The notes: generated by a model not told the origin, from the sequence alone. A stretch of DNA of 8,079 nt from Clostridiales bacterium (GCA_031270585.1 JAISXK010000065.1:1-8079), one strand, 5' to 3'; numbered from the stretch's first letter, positions 1 through 6,567 are shown. Program-made: numbers and translations.

Positions 1-264
1 CTCAAACGTATCGCCGTGGTCGAGATGCAGGCAGATGGGCAGCCCTGTTTCGGTCACCGCTGCTTCTACCAGCTTCATGAGATAGGTGTGGTTGGCGTAT
101 TTGCGCGCGCCCGACGACACCTGCAATATCAATGGAGAGTTGACCTCTTTTGCGGCCTCGGTAATGCCCTGCACAATCTCCATATTGTTTACGTTAAACG
201 CGCCAATGGCGTATTTGCCCTCGTAGGCCCTTTTGAACATTTCGGTGGATGTAACCAAACCCAT
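1..264 (-). CDS. fba: Class II fructose-1,6-bisphosphate aldolase, N-terminal part (cut by window edge)
   Basis: Class II aldolases use a divalent metal to cleave fructose-1,6-bisphosphate into dihydroxyacetone phosphate and glyceraldehyde-3-phosphate in cytoplasmic glycolysis and gluconeogenesis. The 88 visible residues begin MGLVTSTEMF and contain the family blocks YAIGAFNVNNMEI and LILQVSSGARKYA. They end in HLDHGDTFE, which holds the catalytic Asp and the first metal-binding His. The rest lies beyond position 1. I chose the ATG at 264 because AAGGAG (275-280) lies about 10 bases before it. An in-frame ATG at 273 sits only one base from that site and would merely add three residues. The gene has its own promoter at 357-385 and a structured leader. 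Homologous tagatose-bisphosphate aldolases look similar, but this N-terminus is closest to the fructose enzymes of Firmicutes. Confidence 0.93.
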   Translation of the reverse strand, partial: MGLVTSTEMFKRAYEGKYAIGAFNVNNMEIVQGITEAAKEVNSPLILQVSSGARKYANHTYLMKLVEAAVTETGLPICLHLDHGDTFE

Positions 265-289
265 ACCTTTCATACTCCTTTGTTTAGGA

Positions 290-350
290 TAACAGGAATG
301 TGATATGAACCCATGCTGTTTTTGCGGCCACCGCATATGCCATCCTGTTA
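290..350 (-). promoter_or_regulatory. Long hairpin forming the 5' leader of the fba transcript
   Basis: On the minus strand, TAACAGGA (350-343) pairs perfectly with TCCTGTTA (297-290). The pairing continues with one bulge and one 2x2 mismatch through GCATATG/CATAT to about 334/307, giving roughly 15 base pairs. The loop carries a small GCGG-TGG-CCGC hairpin (334-324). The outer stem starts where transcription from the predicted -10 box (357-362) should start, and ends about 10 bases before the Shine-Dalgarno sequence. A 5'-terminal stem of this kind can protect mRNA from decay or act as a regulatory leader. The pairing is seen in the sequence; the role is inferred. Confidence 0.55.
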
Positions 351-356
351 AGTTAA

Positions 357-385
357 ATTATACCTAATCCCTTATGGAATGCAAA
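357..385 (-). promoter_or_regulatory. Sigma-A-type promoter for fba
   Basis: Reading the minus strand, a TTTGCA -35 (385-380) is followed after 17 bases by a perfect TATAAT -10 (362-357). The predicted start near 350 gives a leader of about 85 bases before the aldolase ATG at 264. Confidence 0.6.
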
Positions 386-435
386 TCTTTTTTAGCAAAG
401 GCGCGCGCGGGAGCGTCGCGGCCATACATTTTACG

Positions 436-464
436 TTGTTTATAATCCGTTTTGGGGCTATAAT
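436..464 (+). promoter_or_regulatory. Sigma-A-type promoter for the glycosyltransferase group
   Basis: TTGTTT (436-441) and TATAAT (459-464) are separated by 17 bases, with a perfect -10 box. The predicted start near 471 lies about 60 bases before the ATG at 531. It is divergent from the fba promoter, with a GC-rich block (about 399-422) between the two. A second TATAAT at 441-446 has no good -35 box. Confidence 0.55.
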
Positions 465-530
465 GAAGGTGGCGTAAAGTGGCCGGGAAATCGGTGTACG
501 CGCCGCAAAAAGTCAGACCGGGGGCATAAA

Positions 531-1466
531 ATGACCGAAAAACTGATCTCTGTCATCGTACCCGTTTTTAACGAGCAGGAAGTATTGCCCGTCTCTTATC
601 AGCGCTTCACATCCGCCTTACGGGATATAGGCTACCCTTATGAGATAATTTATGTGGATGACGGCAGCCGCGACGGCACGGTGGATGTTTTACGCGGCAT
701 AGCCCGGGCGGATGAGCGTGTGCGCGTATTGTCCTTTTCCAGAAACTTCGGTCACCAGTTGGCCGTAACTGCGGGCATGGATACCGCCGGGGGCGACGCA
801 GTGATCATCATAGATGCGGATCTGCAGGATCCGCCCGAGCTTATTCAAAATATGGTCGCCATGTGGGAAGACGGCGCGCAGATCGTATATGGCAAGCGCG
901 TAAAGCGCAAGGGCGAAACCATATTCAAAAAGTTTACCGCCTGGGCGTATTACCGTTTGCTCAACGCCATGAGCACCTACCCTATCCCGTTGGACAGCGG
1001 GGATTTTCGCCTGATCGACAGGGTTGTCGCCGACCTCTTTTTAGAGATGCGCGAAAGCAATCGCTTTTTGCGCGGCATGTCGGCTTGGATGGGCTTTAAG
1101 GATGTGCCCCTTGAATATACGCGAGCCGGGCGCGAGGCCGGCCAAACAAAATATACCTTTAAAAAAATGCTTAAACTGGCGTTTGACGGCATATGCGGCT
1201 TTTCTTCCCGTCCGCTTACGCTACCGGGTTGGCTGGGCGTAGCCCTGTGCGCGCTTGCGGGGCTTGGGCTTGTGACACTGATCGTTCTGGCCATTATATC
1301 TGCGGCGCCCCCGTGGCTTTGGGCGGTGGATGGTATACTCTTCATACAGGGCGTTACGCTGATTGCGCTGGGCGTTCAGGGCGCGTATATGGGCCGCATG
1401 CTTGACGAAGTGAAGCGCAGGCCGCTGTACATCATCAAAGAGCGGTTTGGCAAGGGGGAATACTAA
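531..1466 (+). CDS. Family 2 polyprenyl-phosphate glycosyltransferase (GtrB/DPM1-like), membrane-anchored
   Basis: This enzyme is predicted to move a sugar from a nucleotide donor onto undecaprenyl phosphate at the inner face of the membrane, supplying lipid-linked sugar for wall-polymer or surface-glycan modification. The 311 residues match the usual GtrB/CsbB/YkcC length. A GT-A fold is shown by VIVPVFNE (8-15), VDDGSRDGT (42-50), and DADLQDPPE (95-103) with the metal-binding Asp pair. DSGDFRL (155-161) and NRFLRGM (177-183) are further family blocks. Two hydrophobic segments (about 232-258 and 265-288) precede the basic tail with the family-typical RRPLYIIKERF. The Shine-Dalgarno is modest (GGGG at 521-524). 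The stop directly abuts the next ATG, so the two proteins are probably translated together. The sugar cannot be told from sequence. Confidence 0.88.
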   Translation: MTEKLISVIVPVFNEQEVLPVSYQRFTSALRDIGYPYEIIYVDDGSRDGTVDVLRGIARADERVRVLSFSRNFGHQLAVTAGMDTAGGDAVIIIDADLQDPPELIQNMVAMWEDGAQIVYGKRVKRKGETIFKKFTAWAYYRLLNAMSTYPIPLDSGDFRLIDRVVADLFLEMRESNRFLRGMSAWMGFKDVPLEYTRAGREAGQTKYTFKKMLKLAFDGICGFSSRPLTLPGWLGVALCALAGLGLVTLIVLAIISAAPPWLWAVDGILFIQGVTLIALGVQGAYMGRMLDEVKRRPLYIIKERFGKGEY

Positions 1467-1847
1467 ATGCTCCAAAGCATCACTCTATTTACGGGGCTTG
1501 GATTGCTGCTGGGCCTGGTTGCTTTTTTGCTTTTGTTTCGCAAATGGGATCTGCCTGCGTATCTGAAGCAAAACATGAAGATCAACACCCGCGTGAAGGC
1601 GGTGATATTCGTATTGCTATTGAGCTTTGTGCTGGCGCTTATGGTCTCATTGCTTGTGAAATGGCTGCACCTTAACGAAACGGCAGGCCAACTATTGGAA
1701 GGGGTTGCTATCGGCCTGAACTGCGCCATATTGGCGGAACTGTACCGTGCCATGCTGCCTAAAAACCGCGCCGCTTCGCAAGTCGGCAAAGGCGCTACGG
1801 GCAAAAACAAGCCTACTCAGACCGGAGGCAGACGCGGCAAGGGTTAA
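1467..1847 (+). CDS. Small membrane protein of unknown function, coupled to the glycosyltransferase
   Basis: I do not recognise a family. The 126-residue product has two clear membrane segments (about 5-24 and 44-65). A third, weaker hydrophobic stretch (about 74-95) carries charged residues. A strongly basic, glycine- and lysine-rich tail (99-126) is probably cytoplasmic. The start codon follows the glycosyltransferase stop with no gap, and AAGGGGG (1452-1458) gives a good ribosome site, so expression should be coupled. GtrB-type enzymes often pair with GtrA flippases of similar length, but GtrA has four membrane helices and this protein does not show that pattern. A helper, anchor or transport partner for the lipid-linked sugar is an inference from position only. 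The reading frame looks intact. Confidence 0.75.
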   Translation: MLQSITLFTGLGLLLGLVAFLLLFRKWDLPAYLKQNMKINTRVKAVIFVLLLSFVLALMVSLLVKWLHLNETAGQLLEGVAIGLNCAILAELYRAMLPKNRAASQVGKGATGKNKPTQTGGRRGKG

Positions 1848-1897
1848 AGGACAGCAAATTGGTTGTACTAAATTTTGAATAAAGCAGGGGGATTTTT

Positions 1898-3016
1898 ATG
1901 GTAGACGAGCGTATTTATAAACTTGCGAAAAACCTTGTGGGCTTTTCATGCAATGTGCAAAAAGGCGAAAACGTGCTGATCGAATCTATCGGCGGCAACG
2001 ACCCGCTTGCGCGGGTGCTTGTGCAAGAGGTTTATAACGCGGGCGGCGTGCCGTTTGTGTGGCTGGGTGATAGCAGTGTGGACAGGGCGCTGCTTTTTGG
2101 CTGTACCGATGAGCAGTTAAAACTGCGCGCCGGGTTTGACGGAAGATTTATGGAGCATATGCAGTGTTACATCGGCGTGCGCGGGGGCGTAAATGCGTCG
2201 GAATTTTCCGACGTACCGCAGCAACAGCTCACGCGCCACCAGCGCCTTTATTGGGAGCCCGTGCACAGCAAAATTCGCGTGCCCGACACCAGATGGGTGG
2301 TACTACGCTACCCGCACCCCAGCATGGCGCAGCTTGCCGATATGAGCACCGAAGCGTTTGAAGAGTATTACTTCAACGTTTGCAATCTTGACTATTCCAG
2401 ACTGGAACAGGCCATGCAACCGCTAAAAGCCCTGATGGAAAGCACCGACCGGGTATACATCGAGGGCCCCGGCACGAAACTGACATTCTCCATCAAAGAC
2501 ATACCCGCCGTCATCTGCGCGGGGCACATGAATATACCCGACGGCGAAATCTACACCGCGCCCGTGAAGAACTCTATCAATGGCGTGCTTAGTTACAATA
2601 CGCCTTCCGTGCACGAGGGCTTTACCTACACCGATGTGCGGTTAACCTTTGAAAATGGCAAAATCATCGATAGCACGGCCAACGATACCGGGCGTATCTC
2701 CAAAGCGTTCGATATAGACGAGGGCGGGCGGTATGTGGGCGAGTTTGCGCTGGGCGTAAACCCCTACATCAATAAACCCATGAAGGATACGCTCTTTGAT
2801 GAAAAGATCGCCGGAAGCTTCCATTTTACGCCCGGCGCGTGCTATAATGATGCGCCAAATGGCAACAAGTCCGCACTGCATTGGGATTTGGTCTGCATTC
2901 AGACGCCCGCTTATGGCGGCGGCGAAATATGGTTTGACGACGTATTGATAAGAAAAAATGGGGAATTTGTTTTGCCGCAACTTACCGCGCTCAATCCGGC
3001 GGAATTGCTGCGATAA
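1898..3016 (+). CDS. M29-family metallo-aminopeptidase (AmpS/PepS-like)
   Basis: M29 peptidases are cytoplasmic, dinuclear-metal exopeptidases that remove N-terminal residues from peptides. The 372-residue protein is near the lower end of family length. The C-terminal catalytic half shows the expected ligands in order: E217 in NIPDGEIYTAP, E282 in GEFALG, H309 in SFHF, and H328 and D330 in HWDLV. Y316, after the third ligand, fits the catalytic Tyr of the family. The N-terminal half (to about 185) is the open alpha/beta domain that shapes the substrate gate. The ATG is supported by AGGGGGAT just upstream. The gene lies 50 bases after the small membrane protein and may share its transcript, since no convincing promoter is seen in the gap. 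Peptide preference cannot be read from sequence. It converges on hndC. Confidence 0.9.
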   Translation: MVDERIYKLAKNLVGFSCNVQKGENVLIESIGGNDPLARVLVQEVYNAGGVPFVWLGDSSVDRALLFGCTDEQLKLRAGFDGRFMEHMQCYIGVRGGVNASEFSDVPQQQLTRHQRLYWEPVHSKIRVPDTRWVVLRYPHPSMAQLADMSTEAFEEYYFNVCNLDYSRLEQAMQPLKALMESTDRVYIEGPGTKLTFSIKDIPAVICAGHMNIPDGEIYTAPVKNSINGVLSYNTPSVHEGFTYTDVRLTFENGKIIDSTANDTGRISKAFDIDEGGRYVGEFALGVNPYINKPMKDTLFDEKIAGSFHFTPGACYNDAPNGNKSALHWDLVCIQTPAYGGGEIWFDDVLIRKNGEFVLPQLTALNPAELLR

Positions 3017-3052
3017 GGCTTGTAGCCCGGCCCAGGCCGCAGTCAACCATAA

Positions 3053-3076
3053 TCAATACGATAGTCAATACGATAT
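3053..3076. repeat. Two tandem copies of a 12-base unit
   Basis: TCAATACGATAG is followed at once by TCAATACGATAT (3053-3064 and 3065-3076), identical in 11 of 12 positions. It lies just after the aminopeptidase stop in non-coding DNA. No function is evident. Confidence 0.6.
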
Positions 3077-3082
3077 AGATAG

Positions 3083-3150
3083 CAGGGGCCGTGACGCCTA
3101 AGCGCATACGAGGTTTACTCATTTAAGCACGCTTAGCGCTACAGCCCCTG
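3083..3150. terminator. Large inverted repeat between convergent genes, possible bidirectional terminator
   Basis: The left arm 3083-3103 (starts CAGGGGC, ends CGCCTAAGC) pairs with the right arm 3131-3150 (starts GCTTAGCGC, ends GCCCCTG). About 17 pairs form around a 27-base loop, with one bulge and a few mismatches. It sits between the ends of the aminopeptidase and hndC, where a shared terminator is expected. Neither side has a U-run, so it is not a classical intrinsic terminator. A 3'-end stabilising structure or a small repeat element are alternatives. Confidence 0.45.
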
Positions 3151-3168
3151 TAACAATATGAACGCGTA

Positions 3169-4965
3169 TTACCCGACACTGATGGCTTTAAACTTGCATT
3201 TTTCCATACAGGCGCCGCACTTGATGCACTTGCTCTGATCGATGGCAAATGTCTTTTTTATTTCGCCGGATATCGCGCCGGCGGGGCACACTCTGGAACA
3301 CAGGCTGCAGCCGATGCATTTTTCAGGATCGATGCTGTAGCTTAGCAGCGCCTTGCATACGCCGGCGGGGCAACGCTTTTCGTTGATATGCGCCTCATAC
3401 TCGTCGCGAAAGTAGCGTATGGTAGAGAGCACGGGATTAGGCGCCGTCTGGCCCAAGCCGCATAGCGCCGATGCCTTTATATTTTTCCCCAACTGCTCTA
3501 ACTTTTCCAAGTCGCCGGGCTCGCCACGGCCTTCCGTGATTTTTTCCAGCATCTCATACATGCGGCGCGTGCCTATACGGCAGGGCGGGCATTTGCCGCA
3601 GGATTCATCCACCGTGAAATCCAGGAAGAACTTTGCGATGTCCACCATGCAGTTGTCTTCATCCATTACGATCATACCGCCGGAGCCCATCATGGAGCCT
3701 ATGGAGATGAGGTTATCGTAATCGATGGGGATATCCAGATGCTCCACAGGGATACACCCGCCGGAAGGGCCACCCGTCTGCGCGGCCTTAAAACCTTTAT
3801 TGTCGGGTATGCCGCCGCCGATATCGTATATGACCTCGCGCAGCGTAGTGCCCATGGGTATCTCTACCAGGCCGGTGTTGTTGATTTTGCCGCCCAACGC
3901 AAACACTTTGGTTCCTTTGCTCTTTTCGGTGCCCATGCCCGCAAACCACTCGGCGCCATTTAATATGATCTGGCAGATGTTGGCGTAGGTTTCAACGTTA
4001 TTCAGCAGCGTGGGCTTGCCAAACAGACCCTTTACCGCAGGGAAAGGCGGGCGGGGCCGCGGCTCGCCGCGTTCACCCTCGATAGACGCCAGCAGCGCCG
4101 TTTCCTCACCGCATACAAACGCGCCCGATCCAAGGCGGATATCTATATCAAAATTGAAACCCGTACCGAATATGTCGTCGCCCAGCAGACCCATTTCCTT
4201 GGCCTGGCCGATGGCGATGCGCAACCGCTTTACGGCTATAGGGTATTCCGCGCGCACATAGATATAGCCCTGTTGCGCGCCTATGGCGTACCCCGCAATC
4301 ATCATGGCCTCCAGCACGCAATGCGGGTCGCCCTCCAGCACAGAGCGATCCATAAACGCGCCGGGGTCGCCCTCGTCGGCGTTGCAGCACACGTATTTGA
4401 TATCGCTGACGGGCTTTTGCGCCAGGCTCCACTTCAGCCCTGTGGGGAAGCCGCCGCCGCCACGCCCGCGCAGGCCCGATTGTTTGACGCACTCCACAAC
4501 CGCTTCCGGAGTCATTTCGGTCAGAACTTTTGCGAGCGCCTTGTAACCGTCAAACGCGATATATTCATCGATATTTTCGGGGTCGATCACGCCGCAATTG
4601 CGCAGTGCCACGCGTTTTTGTTTTTTATAGAATTCAACTTCGTTCAGGGAAAGGATATTTTCTTTTTCATCCAGGCTTTCGGAATAGAGCAGATCGCGCA
4701 CGATGCGCCCCTTAACCAAATGCTCGGATACAATTCTCGGTACATCCTCCACCTTGATACGGCTATAAAACGAGCCTTCGGGATATATGATCACAACCGG
4801 GCCTGTTTCGCAAAGGCCGAAACAGCCGGTAGGCACAACCTTGATTTCTTTATCGATGCCTGCCTGCTCTATTTCATACTCAAACGCCCGCACAATAGCG
4901 TTAGAGCCTGATGATGTGCACCCCGTACCGGTGCAGCATAATACCTGCGAACGGTAAAACTCCAT
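3169..4965 (-). CDS. hndC: NADH-oxidising flavo-iron-sulfur subunit HndC/HydB (NuoF-like) of a bifurcating hydrogenase-type complex
   Basis: This soluble subunit binds FMN and NAD(P)H and passes electrons to iron-sulfur clusters. In bifurcating [FeFe] hydrogenases it is the flavin core linking NADH, ferredoxin and H2. The 598 residues show the full HydB layout. A thioredoxin-like [2Fe-2S] domain comes first (C11, C16, C48, C52). The NuoF core follows, with the glycine-rich nucleotide/FMN loop GRGGGGFPTGLKW (167-179), CNADEGDPGAF (194-204) and CGEETAL (285-291). The [4Fe-4S] motif ESCGKCPPCR has C456, C459, C462 and a distant C502. Last is a two-cluster ferredoxin domain (C550/C553/C556/C560 and C580/C583/C586/C590). 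AAGGAGGT lies 7 bases before the ATG. It is the last gene of the operon, and no hydrogenase large subunit follows; a convergent gene comes next. NADH versus NADP preference is not decided by sequence. Confidence 0.93.
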   Translation of the reverse strand: MEFYRSQVLCCTGTGCTSSGSNAIVRAFEYEIEQAGIDKEIKVVPTGCFGLCETGPVVIIYPEGSFYSRIKVEDVPRIVSEHLVKGRIVRDLLYSESLDEKENILSLNEVEFYKKQKRVALRNCGVIDPENIDEYIAFDGYKALAKVLTEMTPEAVVECVKQSGLRGRGGGGFPTGLKWSLAQKPVSDIKYVCCNADEGDPGAFMDRSVLEGDPHCVLEAMMIAGYAIGAQQGYIYVRAEYPIAVKRLRIAIGQAKEMGLLGDDIFGTGFNFDIDIRLGSGAFVCGEETALLASIEGERGEPRPRPPFPAVKGLFGKPTLLNNVETYANICQIILNGAEWFAGMGTEKSKGTKVFALGGKINNTGLVEIPMGTTLREVIYDIGGGIPDNKGFKAAQTGGPSGGCIPVEHLDIPIDYDNLISIGSMMGSGGMIVMDEDNCMVDIAKFFLDFTVDESCGKCPPCRIGTRRMYEMLEKITEGRGEPGDLEKLEQLGKNIKASALCGLGQTAPNPVLSTIRYFRDEYEAHINEKRCPAGVCKALLSYSIDPEKCIGCSLCSRVCPAGAISGEIKKTFAIDQSKCIKCGACMEKCKFKAISVG

Positions 4966-4995
4966 GACTTAAACCTCCTTCAGCTTCAACGTAGC

Positions 4996-5373
4996 TTATT
5001 TGCTATGCGCTTCGTAATACCCAATCGTATATCCCGTAACCGGGTTGCCGTTTACAATATGCTCGGTTACGATCTTGCCCACCATGTCGGGCGTAACCTT
5101 CACATAAGTAACTTTTTCCTTCCCCGGCTGGTAAACCTCTACGATGGGCTCTAACCGGCATACGCCTATGCAACCGGTCTGCGCGACTACAACATGCTGA
5201 AGATTGCGCTTTGCCGCTTCATCCATAAATGCGGTAAGCACCGGCCTTGCGCCGGCCGCGATGCCGCAGGTCGCCATACCAACAACGATTCGCGTACCCT
5301 CGGTATCCTTGCGCAGGTTGATAGATTCGAGTGTTTTTTTGCGGATAGCCTCAAGTTCCTGTATTGATTTCAT
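4996..5373 (-). CDS. hndB: Thioredoxin-like [2Fe-2S] ferredoxin subunit HndB
   Basis: The 125-residue protein is the small thioredoxin-fold electron carrier usually found between the NuoE- and NuoF-like subunits of clostridial and Desulfovibrio hydrogenase operons. It starts with a charged helix (MKSIQELEAIRKKTLESINLR), then the fold with ATCGIAAGARPVL (34-46) and QTGCIGVCRLEP (65-76). Only three cysteines are present: C36, C68 and C72. The position five residues after C36, a cysteine in the related HndC N-terminal domain, is G41 here. A cluster would therefore need a non-cysteine ligand, or may be absent. GGAGGTG lies 8 bases before the ATG, inside the last codons of the ATPase gene, only three bases beyond its stop. 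HndC follows after 30 bases. Direct role in electron transfer is assumed from family and context. Confidence 0.88.
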   Translation of the reverse strand: MKSIQELEAIRKKTLESINLRKDTEGTRIVVGMATCGIAAGARPVLTAFMDEAAKRNLQHVVVAQTGCIGVCRLEPIVEVYQPGKEKVTYVKVTPDMVGKIVTEHIVNGNPVTGYTIGYYEAHSK

Positions 5374-5376
5374 GTA

Positions 5377-5934
5377 TCAAACACCTCCGTTTAATGAGTG
5401 AATTCCTTCTGCCAGTTCGTTTTTAATCCATTGCGAGACCTCCGGCGTGTTAAAAGGTACATCCTCGCCCAAAACCGCCCTGATCTCACGTGTATCTAAG
5501 CTATAGCCCGCATCATCCACCGTATAGCGAAACACAATATCGATGGTATCGTTACAAACGACAGTGACATAAAGCGTTCCGGCTATATCCCCCAGCGGGG
5601 GGCGGTCAAGATGAGATATTTGGTATGTCGCCTCGATATACGCGCCCTTGCCCGGCGTTGATTTTATCGTGAAACTGCCGCCCGCCCCTTCGGCCCCCGC
5701 CTTGAACATGGGGATGCCAAGGCCAACCTTTCTGGTCGTTCTGCTGGTTGTAAACGGGCTTTCAACCTGCGACAACAATACTTTATCCATACCGCGCCCG
5801 TTGTCGCTCACCGAGATTGCCATCCAATCTCCGGCGTGATCCACCTTAATCGCGATCTCAATCAATGTAGCGCCGGCCACAATGCTGTTTTGGACAATAT
5901 CCAAAATGTGAAGGGAAAGCTCCTTCATCATCAT
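5377..5934 (-). CDS. Stand-alone GHKL (histidine-kinase-like) ATPase in the hnd operon
   Basis: The 185-residue product is an ATP-binding domain of the histidine kinase/Hsp90 superfamily, with no phospho-acceptor His domain, sensor or membrane segment. The N-box ELSLHILDIVQNSIVAGA (5-22) carries N16. The G1 box SDNGRGM is at 43-49, and the G2 region with VGLGIP is at 70-75 after a Thr/Ser/Arg-rich ATP-lid (TTSRTTRK, 62-69). The C-terminal ~75 residues match nothing I recognise. Three ATG codons are stacked at 5934, 5931 and 5928; I took the first, since AAGGAAGG (5954-5947) is closest to it. A much longer frame from 6057 is only shadow of hndA. As I recall, clostridial hydrogenase operons place a similar ATPase at the same spot. 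A regulatory or maturation role is inferred; the target is unknown. Confidence 0.85.
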   Translation of the reverse strand: MMMKELSLHILDIVQNSIVAGATLIEIAIKVDHAGDWMAISVSDNGRGMDKVLLSQVESPFTTSRTTRKVGLGIPMFKAGAEGAGGSFTIKSTPGKGAYIEATYQISHLDRPPLGDIAGTLYVTVVCNDTIDIVFRYTVDDAGYSLDTREIRAVLGEDVPFNTPEVSQWIKNELAEGIHSLNGGV

Positions 5935-5942
5935 AGGCGCTA

Positions 5943-6431
5943 TCAGCCTTCCTTGCGGTATTTTTCGATGATGCCGGGGATATCGTCGGGCGTGAGCCTG
6001 CCGTAAACCTCGCCGTTTACCATCATAGCCGGGGCAAGCCCGCAGCAGCCTATGCAACGCATTGCCTCCAGCGTAAACAGGCCATCCTCTGTAGTTTGGC
6101 CGGGTTCAACCTGTGTGGCTTTTTGCAGCGCCGTAAACACATTCGCACCGCCGCGCACATAGCAGGCCGTACCCATGCACATGCCCACTGTGTATTTACC
6201 TCTGGGCATGAGCGTAAACTGTGAGTAAAACGTTGCTATGCCATATACGGTTGTAAGTGGATGACCGGTTTTTTCGGATATGTAGCGCTGCACATCTTCA
6301 TTAAGGCATCCGCAAATATCCTGCGCCTGCTGCATGATGGGCAATAGACCGCCTTTTTCATCCTTCCACCGGGCAATGGCCGCATCGAGTTCCTCCGCCC
6401 GCGTGCCCCCTAAGACGCTTGTGTTCGTCAT
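5943..6431 (-). CDS. hndA: NuoE-like [2Fe-2S] subunit HndA (HydC)
   Basis: This is the small soluble subunit that carries a [2Fe-2S] cluster next to the NADH/FMN subunit, in the same place as NuoE of complex I. The length, 162 residues, is normal. An N-terminal helical bundle includes LLPIMQQAQDICGCL (29-43) and TTVYGIATFYSQF (60-72), both typical of the family. The thioredoxin-like domain has all four ligands: C85 and C90 in CMGTAC, then C126 and C130 in CIGCC. AAGGAGG (6450-6444) lies 12 bases before the ATG, slightly long but strong. It is the first gene of the minus-strand operon, 8 bases ahead of the GHKL ATPase. Its partners HndB and HndC follow downstream. Confidence 0.93.
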   Translation of the reverse strand: MTNTSVLGGTRAEELDAAIARWKDEKGGLLPIMQQAQDICGCLNEDVQRYISEKTGHPLTTVYGIATFYSQFTLMPRGKYTVGMCMGTACYVRGGANVFTALQKATQVEPGQTTEDGLFTLEAMRCIGCCGLAPAMMVNGEVYGRLTPDDIPGIIEKYRKEG

Positions 6432-6507
6432 ATTGACTACCTACCTCCTTTGATATATGCAAAAATGAAAAAATCACTATAGAATTGTCACACATTTATC
6501 ATGGTGT

Positions 6508-6535
6508 ATTGTATCATACCCGTTCAAATAAACAA
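6508..6535 (-). promoter_or_regulatory. Second candidate promoter of the hnd operon (extended -10)
   Basis: On the minus strand, TTGTTT (6535-6530) is separated by 16 bases from TACAAT (6513-6508). TG lies one base before the -10, making an extended -10 box. The predicted start near 6501 leaves a leader of about 70 bases before hndA. Confidence 0.45.
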
Positions 6536-6539
6536 AGCA

Positions 6540-6567
6540 ATTATAACTTTTCCTGTTGGAAAAGCAA
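6540..6567 (-). promoter_or_regulatory. First candidate promoter of the hnd operon
   Basis: On the minus strand, TTGCTT (6567-6562) and a perfect TATAAT (6545-6540) are 16 bases apart. The predicted start near 6533 lies about 100 bases before hndA. A dyad at 6547-6564 fills the spacer, so this promoter may be under protein control. Confidence 0.5.
6547..6564. promoter_or_regulatory. Perfect 7-base dyad in the hnd promoter spacer, candidate operator
   Basis: CTTTTCC (6547-6553), TGTT, then GGAAAAG (6558-6564) form a perfect inverted repeat. It occupies the space between the -35 and -10 boxes of the upstream hnd promoter, a usual place for a repressor site. It does not resemble the Rex consensus (TTGTTAA-N4-TTAACAA). 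The binding protein is unknown. With no U-run in the right direction and no gene upstream on that strand, a terminator is unlikely. Confidence 0.45.

Noticed and set aside
16..303. Plus-strand open frame of 95 codons
   Set aside because: It is antisense to the aldolase gene, whose protein is clearly recognisable; the plus frame shows no family motif.
399..422. GC-rich block between the fba and glycosyltransferase promoters as an operator
   Set aside because: It is made of GCGCGCG-type repeats with no convincing dyad, so I do not call a site.
4273..4911. Plus-strand open frame of 212 codons opposite hndC
   Set aside because: HndC is intact and motif-rich throughout this stretch; the antisense frame has no start signal or recognisable domain.
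5935..6057. Upstream extension of the GHKL ATPase to an ATG at 6057
   Set aside because: The added residues are a frame-shifted shadow of the hndA coding end, and the GHKL domain begins right at the stacked ATGs at 5934-5928.
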